Shown: positions 33,522 to 42,700, counted from the first letter of the stretch. The stretch is DNA of 64,000 bases from JANQPX01 sp965204405 (GCA_965204405.1 CBDBEN010000004.1:868001-932000); one strand, 5' to 3'. Translations and numbers: made by a program. Notes: generated from the letters alone by a model not told the origin.

Positions 33522-35047
33522 GAGAGCATGCCAAACCGTGGGAGATTTATGATCGGTGTCTTTTGCCCGGTTGAATGACGGGGTTATTTCTGTTTGGCAA
33601 TCGCATAACGATCCATCGGATATTGGGGGACTTTGTGCGCTTCATGGTTCAGCTTCGGGCTTTTGACGACAATGGCGAGTTGATCGCCGACGACACGATT
33701 CTCGACCTCGACAAAGGCTGCGACCGGCTTGAGGATCTTGGTCTGTCGCTGAGCGAGAGCAAGGATATCTTGGCCGGTCTGCAGCGGCCAATGGTCGAAG
33801 CCCAGCTTGCCGCTTATGCTGACCGGCATCGTTGCTGCGAGCGATGTGGTCGTTCCTTGCTCATCAAGGGTTCGTATCAGCTTTTGTTACGCACGCTATT
33901 TGGCACTTTGTCCCTGACGAGCCCTCGTTTTCACCGATGCTGCTGTCAACCTGGAGAAAGCAAGACGTTCGGCCCGCTGACCGCCTTGCTTACCGAGCAC
34001 GCCTCACCGGAGCTTCTTTATCTCGAGACCAAATGGGCATCCCTAGTGTCCTATGGCATGACGGTGGATCTGCTGAAGGATGTTCTGCCGATCGATCGGG
34101 CGAATATCTCGACGGTTCGCCGTGATCTGAACAAGATTGCGGCTCGTGCTGAAGCCGAGCTTGACGGTGAGCAGCCCTGTCCGAGCCAAGGGGCTCCCGA
34201 CGTTCGGCAAGATGAAACTGATCCTGTTGTCGTCGGGATCGATGGCGGCTACGTACGGAACTGGCATGAAAAGAAACGGCGCTTCGAGGTGGTGGTCGGC
34301 AAATCGATCGTGAGACATCAGAACGATCGCTATTTCGGCCTGGTGCAAACCCATGATTACCAGCCCAAACGCCGCGTGGCCAATGTTCTTCGGGAGCAGG
34401 GTTTGTCCATGGCCGAAGACATGACCTTCCTGACCGATGGCGCCGACAATGTCCGGAAACTTGCCGTCGACATGTCACCATCTGCGGAGCATCTCCTGGA
34501 CTGGTTCCACCTGAGTATGCGCCTGCACATCCTCAGCCGGTACACCGAAGGGCTGAAGCATCACGATCCAAAAAAAGCCGCCGAGCTGGCCAGCCGCCTC
34601 AAGCGGATCAAATGGTGTCTATGGCATGGCAAAACCGACGAGGCTCTACGCCGGATCCGCTTGTTGGCCGACGATCTCGCCAAGATCGACACCGCCTATC
34701 CCTACATGAAGCGCTTCGTTCGAAAGACCGGTGAGCTTCATACCTATGTCACCAATAACCAAAGCTCGATCACAGACTATGGAAAACGCTGGCGTCAAGG
34801 CAAGCGGATTGCCACCTCTTTCGTCGAGTCTGCGGTCAATGTCTTGATCGGCAAGCGCTTCGCCAAGAGCCAGCAAATGCAGTGGTCGAAGCAAGGCGCC
34901 CATCATCTACTACAGACCCGCGCCAGAACGCTCGATGGAACCCTCCATACCATGTTTCAAGAATGGTATCCGGGCATGGCCGCTAACGACCAAAATATCT
35001 CAAATCTGAACGTCGCTGCATAATCTCCCACAGATTGGCATGCTCTC
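33522..35047 (+). mobile_element. ISKra4-family insertion sequence
   Basis: The 1526-bp element has terminal inverted repeats GAGAGCATGCCAAACCGTGG on the left and the complement of GAGAGCATGCCAATCTGTGG on the right. It carries a single transposase and splits a patatin-like gene with no base gained or lost at the junction, so there is no visible target duplication. Confidence 0.85.
33575..35023 (+). CDS. ISKra4-family transposase
   Basis: The 482-aa protein has a zinc-finger-like Cys pair (CCERCGRSLL) and CC-x-C segment in its N-terminal third, then a DDE-type core with VVVGIDGGYVRNWHEKKRRF, FLTDGADNVRKLA, LLDWFHLSMRL and a final ESAVNVLIGKRFAKSQQMQW block, as in ISKra4 (ISAzba1-like) transposases. 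Alternative in-frame start at 33644 (MVQLRAFDDNGE). Its element ends are shared with the MITE at 29193, making it the likely trans-acting enzyme for that MITE. Confidence 0.9.
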   Translation: MTGLFLFGNRITIHRILGDFVRFMVQLRAFDDNGELIADDTILDLDKGCDRLEDLGLSLSESKDILAGLQRPMVEAQLAAYADRHRCCERCGRSLLIKGSYQLLLRTLFGTLSLTSPRFHRCCCQPGESKTFGPLTALLTEHASPELLYLETKWASLVSYGMTVDLLKDVLPIDRANISTVRRDLNKIAARAEAELDGEQPCPSQGAPDVRQDETDPVVVGIDGGYVRNWHEKKRRFEVVVGKSIVRHQNDRYFGLVQTHDYQPKRRVANVLREQGLSMAEDMTFLTDGADNVRKLAVDMSPSAEHLLDWFHLSMRLHILSRYTEGLKHHDPKKAAELASRLKRIKWCLWHGKTDEALRRIRLLADDLAKIDTAYPYMKRFVRKTGELHTYVTNNQSSITDYGKRWRQGKRIATSFVESAVNVLIGKRFAKSQQMQWSKQGAHHLLQTRARTLDGTLHTMFQEWYPGMAANDQNISNLNVAA

Positions 35048-35546
35048 TACCAGAACAGCCTGGGACTCCTCGTTGAACGCGCGGTAAAGCTGCCGCCTTG
35101 ATCACCTGGGCAGCGTGCCCGATACCGAACCCAAAAGCCCGCTACCTCAAACTCAGCCTTCATGCGCAGCCGGCGCCAAGAAGATGCTCGGCAAAACAGG
35201 CAATTTGGCGGCCTACAACGGCGCTCATGAATGAACCGGGCTAGTGTCCTGTTGAAGGAGAGGTAATTGCAACGGATGTTGGCCGAGTCTTGAGACCTAC
35301 AGAGGCAAGCCATGCGAGCATTGACGTAAGATGTGAAGCAGTTCACAGCATCCTCAAGATAAATTCAGTATTCTTCTGGTCAGAAATGAAACTCTGGCTT
35401 TGTGCAATTACCTGTCAGACAAGCCAACCTTCCTCATTCAATTAAGCCTCGACCACAGCAAATGACAACTTTGGCGACGATCAGTTTGATTGCAGTGTGA
35501 GCTCTACGTTGCTGCATATAGTGACGTCCATTCAGGAGACCGTGAG
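35048..35546. other. Intergenic stretch, mostly unrecognised
   Basis: The first ~47 bp belong to the split patatin-like remnant. A minus-strand frame to 35346 has no recognisable motifs. No repeat copy of family A or B is clear here. Confidence 0.35.
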
Positions 35547-36710
35547 ATGCCTAAGGCAGAAAAGAATGAGAAAGTACTGTTCCGCGAACTTCGGCGGTTG
35601 AACGAGCGAATTGAGAAGATCGAGTCAAGGCTCGGAGGGCTCGATGTCAACCCAAGAGACTACGGTCAAGCGATGGCCGGAACGGGCTACTGCTCATTGC
35701 CGCATGTGCCTGAGCGAATCTTCGATCGGGACGTCTCGGAACATCGCGAGCGCCTTATTCGCTATGTCGATCGTAAATGGGTCAATGGCACCAAGCTGCG
35801 CTACACGTTTTTCGACACAGGCCCTTGGCAGGGGCCCGAGTCGGAGAAGGACTTGGTGCGCGAAGGTTTTGACGTCTGGTCCGATGTCGGTATCGGGATC
35901 CAGTTCGAAGAGGTCACTGCCATAAGTGAAGCGGAAGTTCGTATTGGATTCTTGCAGAGCGGCCGTACCTGGTCATTCGTAGGCCGCGACGTCATCGACA
36001 TTCCGGGCCAATTTGAAAGAACTATGAACTTTGGATGGCGAATTGCCGATGACTCCCGTGGCGTGGACGTTCCCGTGCATGAGATCGGTCACACACTAGG
36101 TTTCCCACATGAGCATCAGAATCCTTTCGCTGGCATCGTATGGGATGAAGATACCGTTTATGCGCACTTTGCCCAGCAAGGCTGGACCAAGGCTGACACC
36201 GACCGTAACGTTCTAGACAAGCACTCTACTACGGAAGTCGAAGGGTCAGAATGGGATCCGCATTCCATTATGCACTATGGATTTCCTCGCGGCCTTATCA
36301 TTCAGCCCCAGGAATATCGCAACGGCTTGACGCCTGATCTCGGCTTGACCGAGCATGACAAAAACGAAGTGCGATCGTTCTATCCGCCTATTGATGACAC
36401 GCGCCTCCCCAGGCTCAATCCCTTCAGACTAGAGCGATTGGAGCTTGGTCCTGGAGAGCAGGCAAACTTCGTGATTGAGCTAACCGAAACACGAGACTAC
36501 ACGGTGCAGACGTTCGGCAATGCCGATACCTTACTCGTCCTATTTGAGGACCAGGATGGCGACGTCCGGTTCATGGCCGGTGATGACGATAGCGGTACAT
36601 CACGCAATGCGAGCATCGCCGTAAGACTGTTTCCAGGGCGCCGTTATATCTTGCGCGTGCGCCTTTATCTCAACTGGGCAAGCGGCGAAACTGCGGTGAT
36701 GCTCTGGTAG
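35547..36710 (+). CDS. Astacin-like (M12) zinc metallopeptidase
   Basis: The 387-aa protein begins with a charged coiled coil (about residues 8-30) and no signal peptide. An M12A-like catalytic domain follows: KLRYTFFDTGPW, DVWSDVGIGIQFEEV, the zinc site HEIGHTLGFPHEH (H178, E179, H182, H188), and a Met-turn SIMHYGFP near 240. A C-terminal beta domain (about 295-387; FVIELTETRDYTVQTFGNAD, RRYILRVRLY) resembles bacterial pre-peptidase C-terminal domains. Such proteases are normally secreted; lack of a signal peptide points to another export route or cytosolic action. Start ATG at 35547. Confidence 0.87.
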   Translation: MPKAEKNEKVLFRELRRLNERIEKIESRLGGLDVNPRDYGQAMAGTGYCSLPHVPERIFDRDVSEHRERLIRYVDRKWVNGTKLRYTFFDTGPWQGPESEKDLVREGFDVWSDVGIGIQFEEVTAISEAEVRIGFLQSGRTWSFVGRDVIDIPGQFERTMNFGWRIADDSRGVDVPVHEIGHTLGFPHEHQNPFAGIVWDEDTVYAHFAQQGWTKADTDRNVLDKHSTTEVEGSEWDPHSIMHYGFPRGLIIQPQEYRNGLTPDLGLTEHDKNEVRSFYPPIDDTRLPRLNPFRLERLELGPGEQANFVIELTETRDYTVQTFGNADTLLVLFEDQDGDVRFMAGDDDSGTSRNASIAVRLFPGRRYILRVRLYLNWASGETAVMLW

Positions 36711-36849
36711 ACGACGAGTTGTCTCTCCTTAACCCTTTCGACTGGCAAGCCGCTCGCTACGCCGCCTAACCGCTTAGGCTCCCCGTGCACACCAAGTTGA
36801 TCAATGCCCCGCGTCAGCAAACCGGCGGATTCGGGATCACAAACCGGGC

Positions 36850-36938
36850 AGGAGGAAGGTCTCGTGGCTTACCTCGATGACTAAAGTTGGCTTTCTGGCG
36901 CATTGCCCGCACTTAGACCTTATGTTCCTGGCCTGAGC
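36850..36938 (-). repeat. Dispersed repeat family B, copy 8 (partial)
   Basis: Minus-strand reading: GTGCGGGCAATGCGCCAGAA and AGCC, the exact family core (36890-36912). The outer parts have diverged. The remaining gap 36711-37022 contains no gene. Confidence 0.55.
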
Positions 36939-37022
36939 TGAGGCGCCCGTCTCCAGTATGCAGGTATCGAGGGTTGCGCCAGATGGTCTGGTGCCGAGCC
37001 TCATGCATAGGAGACGGGCAAG

Positions 37023-38138
37023 ATGGATCATAGCACATTCGTGGGTCTGGACGTTCACAAGAAGAGCACGTCGGTGGCGCTCGCGGAAGCTGGACGCAGC
37101 GGCGAGGTGCGGTTTCACGGCGAGATTGCGAGTACACCGGATGCGATGCGACGCCTGATCGAGAAGCTAGAGCGACCGGGTCGGCGGCTTCACTTCTGCT
37201 ACGAAGCCGGCCCTTTCGGTTATGGCGTGCATCGGCTGCTGCGTGGTCTGGGCTACGATTGCATCGTGGTCGCGCCATCGCTGATCCCGAGCCGGCCCGG
37301 CGACCGGGTGAAGACCAACCGCCGCGATGCGGTGGGGCTGGCCAAACTGCATCGGGCCGGTGAGTTGACGGAAGTGTGGGTGCCGGATGACGCGCACGAG
37401 GCGATGCGCGATCTGGTTCGCGCTCGCGCCACGGCGCGCCGGGTACTCGGCAAGGCCCGCCAACACCTTCAGGGTTTCCTGCTGCGCCACGGCCGGGTCT
37501 ACACAGGCAAACGTGGCTGGACCCAAGCTTATCGACGATGGCTGACCACGGTGCGGTTTGACCATTCCGCCCAGCAGATCGTGCTGCAGGAATACATCCA
37601 TGCCGTCGAAGATGGTGAGGCCAGGCTCGCACGCCTGGAGCGCCAGATCGAAGAGCTCCTGCCCAGTTGGTCGATGGCGCCGGTGGTCGAAGCCGTACAA
37701 GCCATGCGTGGCGTCGGATTGATCGTGGCGGTGACCGTGGTGGCCGAAGTCGGCGACTTCTCGCGCTTCGCCAATCCTCGTCAGCTGATGGCCTATCTCG
37801 GCCTGGTACCGTCGGAACATTCGAGCGGCCAAAGCGTCCGCCGCGGTGGCATCACCAAGGCCGGCAGCGCTCTTGCGCGCCGCGTCCTGATCGAAGGGGC
37901 TTGGACCTACCGCATGCAGGCCCGGGTCAGTCGAAAGCTGCTGGATCGCATCGAGCATCTGCCCAAGGAGATCCGCGACATCGCCTGGCGCGCGCAGCTG
38001 CGTTTGTGCAACCGCTACCGCCGTCTGGCTGCAGCCGGCAAGCCCAAGGTGGTTGTGACCACTGCGATCGCCCGAGAGATGGTCGGCTTCATCTGGGCGA
38101 TCGCCTGCATGGTGCAACCCAGGCCGGCCTCAAGCTGA
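37023..38138 (+). CDS. IS110-family transposase (second, distinct element)
   Basis: The 371-aa product has the DEDD domain (FVGLDVHKKSTSVALAEAGR, FCYEAGPFGYGVHR, VKTNRRDAVGLAKLHRAG) and transposase_20 domain (MRGVGLIVAVTVVAEVGDFS, LMAYLGLVPSEHSSGQSVRR). It is only distantly related to the IS110 at 20669. Confidence 0.93.
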   Translation: MDHSTFVGLDVHKKSTSVALAEAGRSGEVRFHGEIASTPDAMRRLIEKLERPGRRLHFCYEAGPFGYGVHRLLRGLGYDCIVVAPSLIPSRPGDRVKTNRRDAVGLAKLHRAGELTEVWVPDDAHEAMRDLVRARATARRVLGKARQHLQGFLLRHGRVYTGKRGWTQAYRRWLTTVRFDHSAQQIVLQEYIHAVEDGEARLARLERQIEELLPSWSMAPVVEAVQAMRGVGLIVAVTVVAEVGDFSRFANPRQLMAYLGLVPSEHSSGQSVRRGGITKAGSALARRVLIEGAWTYRMQARVSRKLLDRIEHLPKEIRDIAWRAQLRLCNRYRRLAAAGKPKVVVTTAIAREMVGFIWAIACMVQPRPASS

Positions 38139-38518
38139 CATTCGACATCACGAAAAGAGGAGACCGTTCGACAACGACTGATCTGGATACGCCTGGCGGA
38201 CGGCAGGGCACGGTTGGGGAACCCTCGTCGCCTGTTATGAGCCGACCCTGGTCGATGCTCGTGCTTAGAAAGAGGCAGCCCCGAGACGAAACCGCGGTCA
38301 TGCGGTAACCAACCCGCGCATGAGAGCTTGCTCAACCGTCGTCTCAAGACCCTGTCGTTCGCCAGGCGTATCGTCATCATCAACCAACTTCAGCGCAGGC
38401 TGGAGACCGTCGCCGTGCCAACGGGCTTGATTGTGAACATGAGAGCAGCAGGTTGCTAAATTAGCCTACGGGCCATTGAGGCAGAAAAAGAGTCTTTATG
38501 AAAGCGATATACCACCTT
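38139..38518 (+). other. Non-coding 3' flank of IS110: candidate bridge-RNA end
   Basis: No gene is supported between the transposase and the deoxyribosyltransferase. In the IS1111 branch of IS110 the bridge RNA lies downstream of the recombinase, and only about 100 bp separates the upstream repeat B from the transposase start, so this side is the better candidate. Inferred from family knowledge. Confidence 0.3.
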
Positions 38519-39073
38519 CTACCTGACCACGTCTCTTGGAAGATTTTGAATGAAAGATCTGAATGCCGACAATGCTGCAAGTGGCTCGCTCGTCGTTTCT
38601 TTCACCGCGATCAAGGTGCCGCCCGCTTCCACAATTGCCTTGTCGAGCATGAGATTATCTGTCAGGGCGAAATCCTCGATTTCAAAGCCATTTCGATCCC
38701 AGGAATGCCCATCCCTGATTGTTACGGGGCCCTCTAAGGTCGCCGCGCGCCTTGAATAGCAGATGCTGTCGCCAGAATATCCATGCACTGGCTTTGCAAG
38801 TGAAAACATGAAACCCAATTCGAAGACCGTGCCGCAGTCTGCACTTGGCCCCCTAAATGGGGTGAGATTGAATATGCCGATATCGGCACGTCGCATAAGC
38901 GCACAATTGGACTCAAATATCTTTTGAGGATCCGTTCCGATTGATGTTTCTTGATCGGACGGGAACAAGGCCTCGAAGCCGAATTCTCGGCAGATTTCGC
39001 GTTTGCGTTCTGCAATATCAAGTGCATTTGCGAGAAAGACATCTGGACCGGCCAAGTAGATGGTCTGCGCCAT
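38519..39073 (-). CDS. Nucleoside 2-deoxyribosyltransferase family protein
   Basis: The 184-aa protein has the family signatures: IYLAGPDVFLANA at the N-terminus, IFESNCALMRRADIGIFNLT with the Asp, and the catalytic-Glu helix DCGTVFELGFMFSLAKPV near residue 80. It swaps or hydrolyses the base of (deoxy)nucleosides in the cytosol; members also occur in nucleotide-based signalling and defence, with no such partner seen here. Confidence 0.88.
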   Translation of the reverse strand: MAQTIYLAGPDVFLANALDIAERKREICREFGFEALFPSDQETSIGTDPQKIFESNCALMRRADIGIFNLTPFRGPSADCGTVFELGFMFSLAKPVHGYSGDSICYSRRAATLEGPVTIRDGHSWDRNGFEIEDFALTDNLMLDKAIVEAGGTLIAVKETTSEPLAALSAFRSFIQNLPRDVVR

Positions 39074-39231
39074 TTGGGATCTCCGTCGATAGATTATGCC
39101 TGTACCGCAGCCTTAATATTGAAAGCCCTTTGACTGCTAGGGACAACCATTCATCATGTTCGGGGCTGTGCGTTGGATGAACAAGTTTTGAATCATTCAC
39201 TGACCGGCTGAATAGATCGAATGGCCGGAAA

Positions 39232-39400
39232 TGACACCAGGCCGTCTCGACGGCCGCCGACGCCGGCATTCGCAGATCTTGGATCTGAAAGCTGACCTTG
39301 GAGCGGAATTCGTAGGCGATACGGGCGATGTTCACGACCTTCCGACTTCTTCCCCGCCCATTATGGGCACGCGGTTTCAGCTCTCTCGTTCAACAAATTG
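39232..39400 (+). repeat. Dispersed intergenic repeat family A, copy 3
   Basis: This 169-bp copy starts TGACACCAGGCCGTCTCGAC and ends CGTTCAACAAATTG, with CTTGGATCTGAAAGC and TTATGGGCACGCGGTTTCAG inside. The copy's outer 17 bp match copy 2 exactly. The gap 39074-39507 otherwise holds only AT-rich sequence. Confidence 0.75.
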
Positions 39401-39507
39401 CCCCTGAGGAGACATTTGTTTGCTATTTCTGATATCTATTGAATTTCAAATAGAAAAATATAAAAGTGAGTTTTTTTCTTAACACCGCTAGTGCGATATA
39501 GATGAGG

Positions 39508-39909
39508 TTATGTCTTTGTTCTTTCAATAATGATATCATAATATCCTGACCAGTCATCAGGCTCCGGATTTATTTTTATATAGTCATACCGTTTTTCTGA
39601 AGGGAGTTCAGTGAACCAGTCAAAAAACGCATGACGATAATCTTCACCAGGCCCCATACGCCAACCCATCGACATCATACCTTTAATATCTGGGAACTGA
39701 ACCCAGGGAGGCGCCATCGGATCAGGATAAACAGGCGGGGGATTGTCCCGGAGATATTCCTCCAGCATTGCCCGCATTTTGGGTGGTAGATGACCGTCGT
39801 CATCGTCGGCCACTCCCGGCTTTGCCTTATCCTTTGCAGAGCGCGAAGCAATTAATACCGTGAGAAAACGGCCAAGAACCGCCGGCAAGCGCAAAACACG
39901 GCAGCCCAT
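39508..39909 (-). CDS. Hypothetical protein
   Basis: The 133-aa product has a short basic, hydrophobic N-terminus (RVLRLPAVLGRFLTVLIA), an acidic DDDDG stretch, a proline-rich middle (NPPPVYPDPMAPPW) and an aromatic C-terminal part ending YYDIIIERTKT. No family is recognised. ATG at 39909 is preferred over a TTG six codons earlier. The 3' flank is AT-rich, unlike most of the window. Confidence 0.55.
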   Translation of the reverse strand: MGCRVLRLPAVLGRFLTVLIASRSAKDKAKPGVADDDDGHLPPKMRAMLEEYLRDNPPPVYPDPMAPPWVQFPDIKGMMSMGWRMGPGEDYRHAFFDWFTELPSEKRYDYIKINPEPDDWSGYYDIIIERTKT

Positions 39910-39987
39910 ATCTTTGAAAGAAGCCAATCTATAGATCTTTCATTACCGCATTCCTGTTGGAGGCATGCTCCATCGTAACCAGATTAG

Positions 39988-40105
39988 GCGTGCTCTAGTG
40001 GCAGGAAACCAGTGCAAAGCAGGAGCGCCACGCGAGATCGGGTCGTAGTGGCCGGTTACCGGCCCTTTGCCCGTACCACAAGCCATACCGCTAGATTCAG
40101 GACCT
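39988..40105 (-). repeat. Dispersed repeat family B, copy 9
   Basis: Minus-strand copy: GTACGGGCAAAGGGCCGGTA core, ACCCGATCTCGCGTGGCGC, TCCTGCTTTGC and a TTTCCTGCCACTAGAGC tail. Shares its interior with copy 7. It occupies the middle of the 396-bp gap 39928-40323. Confidence 0.6.
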
Positions 40106-40323
40106 GCCTGCAAACCGGTAGCAAGCGGCCATTCGGGCTCATGAGACGCGTTTGTGTCCGCTCTGCCCAGTAACTTTGGACATCCGGCACCGAAGACCAT
40201 TCAGGGTAGAGCGTGCCATGTTCAGCCACGGGCAGGCATTCCTTAACCCTTTATCCAGCATTTGGCATTAGGATTTCTTCGATCTAAGAGACGGCGCGTC
40301 GTTACTCCTAATGAGAACATTGG

Positions 40324-41613
40324 ATGCATACGCCAAAGGATTGCCCCAAATCCGAAGTCAGCCACACGACCGGATGTGTCGGGGCTCTGGCACTCGGCGT
40401 CCTGCTCGTCATTGTCTTCGCTTTCGACCTCGATTTGCCTGCCGCTTTTTTTCTCCTGCTAGCTGGCACCGCAGCGCCCATGGTTGTCTGGGATCTAGCT
40501 ATCGAAAAAGTTCATCGCCGTGCGAGCACTGGCCTTGACTTCACCCTTAGGCAGGATGCCGAAGAGACAAGAACTATCGTCGTCACCAAGCTGATTGGCC
40601 TCCTTACCACGTGGGCCTTGGTCGGATTTGGCTACTTCGTGATAAAATACTATGCATCAAGCCGATTCGACTTGTATTTTGCAATCTTGAATCTTGTCCT
40701 TCCCTTCCTGGTTATTCTCGCTCCGCCTTATCTCTGGTGGACCAGCCGTCATATGGCGGATCCGAAAGATGGACTGTGGCATCTTGGCGAGTTGGTCTGC
40801 CTGCGATGGGATCAGGCCGATCGTGGTAAGGTCGCCGATCATCTGCGAAGCTGGACGGTGAAGGGATTCTTCCTTGCATTCATGGTGTCAATCTTTCCAG
40901 ATATCGTTCATGGCGTCATCCGGTTTGATGTATCGACCTTGTTCAGCGAGCCGACTGCGCTGGCCATTTTCCTGGTGCGTCTACTGTTTCTTTACGACGT
41001 CTGCTTCGGAACGATTGGCTATATCTTGACGCTACGGCCGCTTGATTCGCACATCCGCTCAGCGAATCCTTTTCTCGGCGGATGGGCGGCCGCTCTGATC
41101 TGCTACCCCCCCATTATCTTCATGGGCAGCGGCGGCCCTCTCGACTATCGCGCCGGCGGTCAGGAGTGGGTACGATGGTTCGACGGGATGGATAGCCTGC
41201 TAATCCTCTGGGGCATGATGATTGTGACCCTGACCTTTGTTTATGCATGGGCGACGGTCATTTTTGGAACCCGCTTTTCCAATCTCACCCATCGAGGTAT
41301 CGTTACGAATGGCCCTTACCGCTATGTTCGGCACCCAGCTTATCTCTCAAAGAATATCTTTTGGTGGCTCAGCCATTTGCCATTCTTATCCACGGTAGAC
41401 ACGACAACTGCCTTGCAGAATTGCGCCTTGTTGCTGATGGTCAACGGCATCTATTTCCTACGGGCAAAGACCGAGGAACACCATCTGATGACTGATGAAC
41501 GCTATCGGGACTATGCGGCCTGGATGGCCGAACATAGCCTAGGATCTCAGGTCCTCGCCCGAATCAGCTTCTGCTGGTCCCCCTTCCTGCCGTCTCGGCC
41601 GTCACCTAGATAA
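40324..41613 (+). CDS. Multi-pass membrane protein with an ICMT/PEMT-like methyltransferase end
   Basis: The 429-aa protein has about ten hydrophobic segments. The C-terminal part carries the signature of isoprenylcysteine carboxyl methyltransferase/phospholipid methyltransferases: NGPYRYVRHPAYLSKNIFWW near residue 330 and a RAKTEEHHLMTDERYRDYA block near 385, which bind SAM and close the active site. The N-terminal ~200 residues are an extra membrane domain not typical of small ICMT proteins. The methyl acceptor (lipid, prenyl or other) is unknown. Confidence 0.75.
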   Translation: MHTPKDCPKSEVSHTTGCVGALALGVLLVIVFAFDLDLPAAFFLLLAGTAAPMVVWDLAIEKVHRRASTGLDFTLRQDAEETRTIVVTKLIGLLTTWALVGFGYFVIKYYASSRFDLYFAILNLVLPFLVILAPPYLWWTSRHMADPKDGLWHLGELVCLRWDQADRGKVADHLRSWTVKGFFLAFMVSIFPDIVHGVIRFDVSTLFSEPTALAIFLVRLLFLYDVCFGTIGYILTLRPLDSHIRSANPFLGGWAAALICYPPIIFMGSGGPLDYRAGGQEWVRWFDGMDSLLILWGMMIVTLTFVYAWATVIFGTRFSNLTHRGIVTNGPYRYVRHPAYLSKNIFWWLSHLPFLSTVDTTTALQNCALLLMVNGIYFLRAKTEEHHLMTDERYRDYAAWMAEHSLGSQVLARISFCWSPFLPSRPSPR

Positions 41614-41673
41614 CGGTAGACCTTCGAGGTAAGCTGGCGCCCAACACTGATCGAAATGGAGCGTGTCGCATTT

Positions 41674-41808
41674 GGGGCAGTTCGTTGCATTGGGGCGCAC
41701 GCGCCTTGCAGGCTAGCCGCCGCTATGCAGCCCTTCTGGCTAAGCCTCGCCCGTAATGCCGGCTTTCTGGCGCATATTTGCTACAACACTCGTGGCAAGG
41801 GAGTGCCG
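41674..41808 (+). repeat. Dispersed repeat family B, copy 10
   Basis: A copy with GGGGCAGTTCGTTGCATTGG at the start, the reversed core ATGCCGGCTTTCTGGCGCAT, and the end CGTGGCAAGGGAGTGCC. Closest to copy 3. Confidence 0.65.
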
Positions 41809-41887
41809 ATTATGTTCGAAAGCCGCATTTTGTGGCTTCAGGCATAACCACCGTTGATGCCGATCCAGGCTTGGTGTATCTGGCGCT

Positions 41888-42625
41888 ATGGATGACTCCG
41901 CGACCATTCGCTCCTACTGCGATGATGGCGTGCTGCATGCACATGCGCACGTCCAGGTTGTTCTGCCGATCTCAGGTGCACTGGAAATCGAGGTTGCTGG
42001 CAAGGGTGCTCAGTTGAATGCAGGGCTGTCCGCCTTCATTGCACCTGGTGAGAAGCACACACAAGCTGGTCTGTCGGAGAATTGCTCGCTCGTGCTGGAT
42101 GTTGATCGAGCCGGTTTTTCGGACCGTGTCCTGGACGATCTTGGCACGCGTAGGTTCTTTCTCATGCCACCGGCGGTGCGGCATCTCGTCGAATTCACCG
42201 CATTGCAACCGGTAGACGCTGTAACGGACGCGGCGATGAGCACAGCGCTTGCTAAGCTGCTCGTGAATGGCCTCGAAGGGCTGCGCCAGACACCGGATCG
42301 GCTGCGCGCACTATGGGAGGCGGTACAGCGGGACCCCGCCGCTGACTGGGATGTGACACGGCTGGCCAGGCATCTCGCCGTCAGCCGTACCAAGCTCTAT
42401 CGAGAGCTGGCGGAGGAGGACGGCGCGACACCAGGTCGCTTCATCGCTAAAGCGCGCGTAGAGGCCGCGCAGAGGGCGATTGAGACCGGAACCAAGTCGC
42501 TGGCGGACGTCGCGATATCGTCGGGTTTTTCGGATCAGGCTGCTCTCACGCGCGCGATGCGTCGCGAGGCTGGATGCACGCCAGGCGAATGGCGGCGGCG
42601 AGCGATCGGTACGATCCGACAATAA
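41888..42625 (+). CDS. AraC-family transcriptional regulator
   Basis: The 245-aa protein has an N-terminal cupin-like ligand domain (HAHAHVQVVLPISGALEIEV, FIAPGEKHTQAG) and a C-terminal AraC DNA-binding domain with two helix-turn-helices (DVTRLARHLAVSRTKLYREL and SLADVAISSGFSDQAALTRA, then REAGCTPGEWRR). It lies 75 bp before an EamA-family exporter in the same direction and probably controls it. Confidence 0.92.
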   Translation: MDDSATIRSYCDDGVLHAHAHVQVVLPISGALEIEVAGKGAQLNAGLSAFIAPGEKHTQAGLSENCSLVLDVDRAGFSDRVLDDLGTRRFFLMPPAVRHLVEFTALQPVDAVTDAAMSTALAKLLVNGLEGLRQTPDRLRALWEAVQRDPAADWDVTRLARHLAVSRTKLYRELAEEDGATPGRFIAKARVEAAQRAIETGTKSLADVAISSGFSDQAALTRAMRREAGCTPGEWRRRAIGTIRQ

Positions 42626-42700
42626 ATCGGGACATCCCGACAAGACGGACGCCGTCAGTCCTGCTTCTTTCCCGCGAAGGAAGTGCGAAGGACTGTGAAC

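Larger units (their letters stand above)
33195..35094 (-). pseudogene. Patatin-like C-terminal remnant split by ISKra4
   Basis: On the minus strand, frames on either side of the ISKra4 element join exactly: QLYRAFNEESQAVLV (35048-35094) continues as IADRLGRFTFSEPLRREIEL (33460-33521) and then to HRFHHIDGTP and LIAQLHDDGWSAADSWLDEN at the end (33195). The tail resembles the C-terminus of patatin-like phospholipases (L-x-D-x-G-x-x-A-D-x-WL). No catalytic GXSXG or upstream part survives nearby. Confidence 0.5.
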
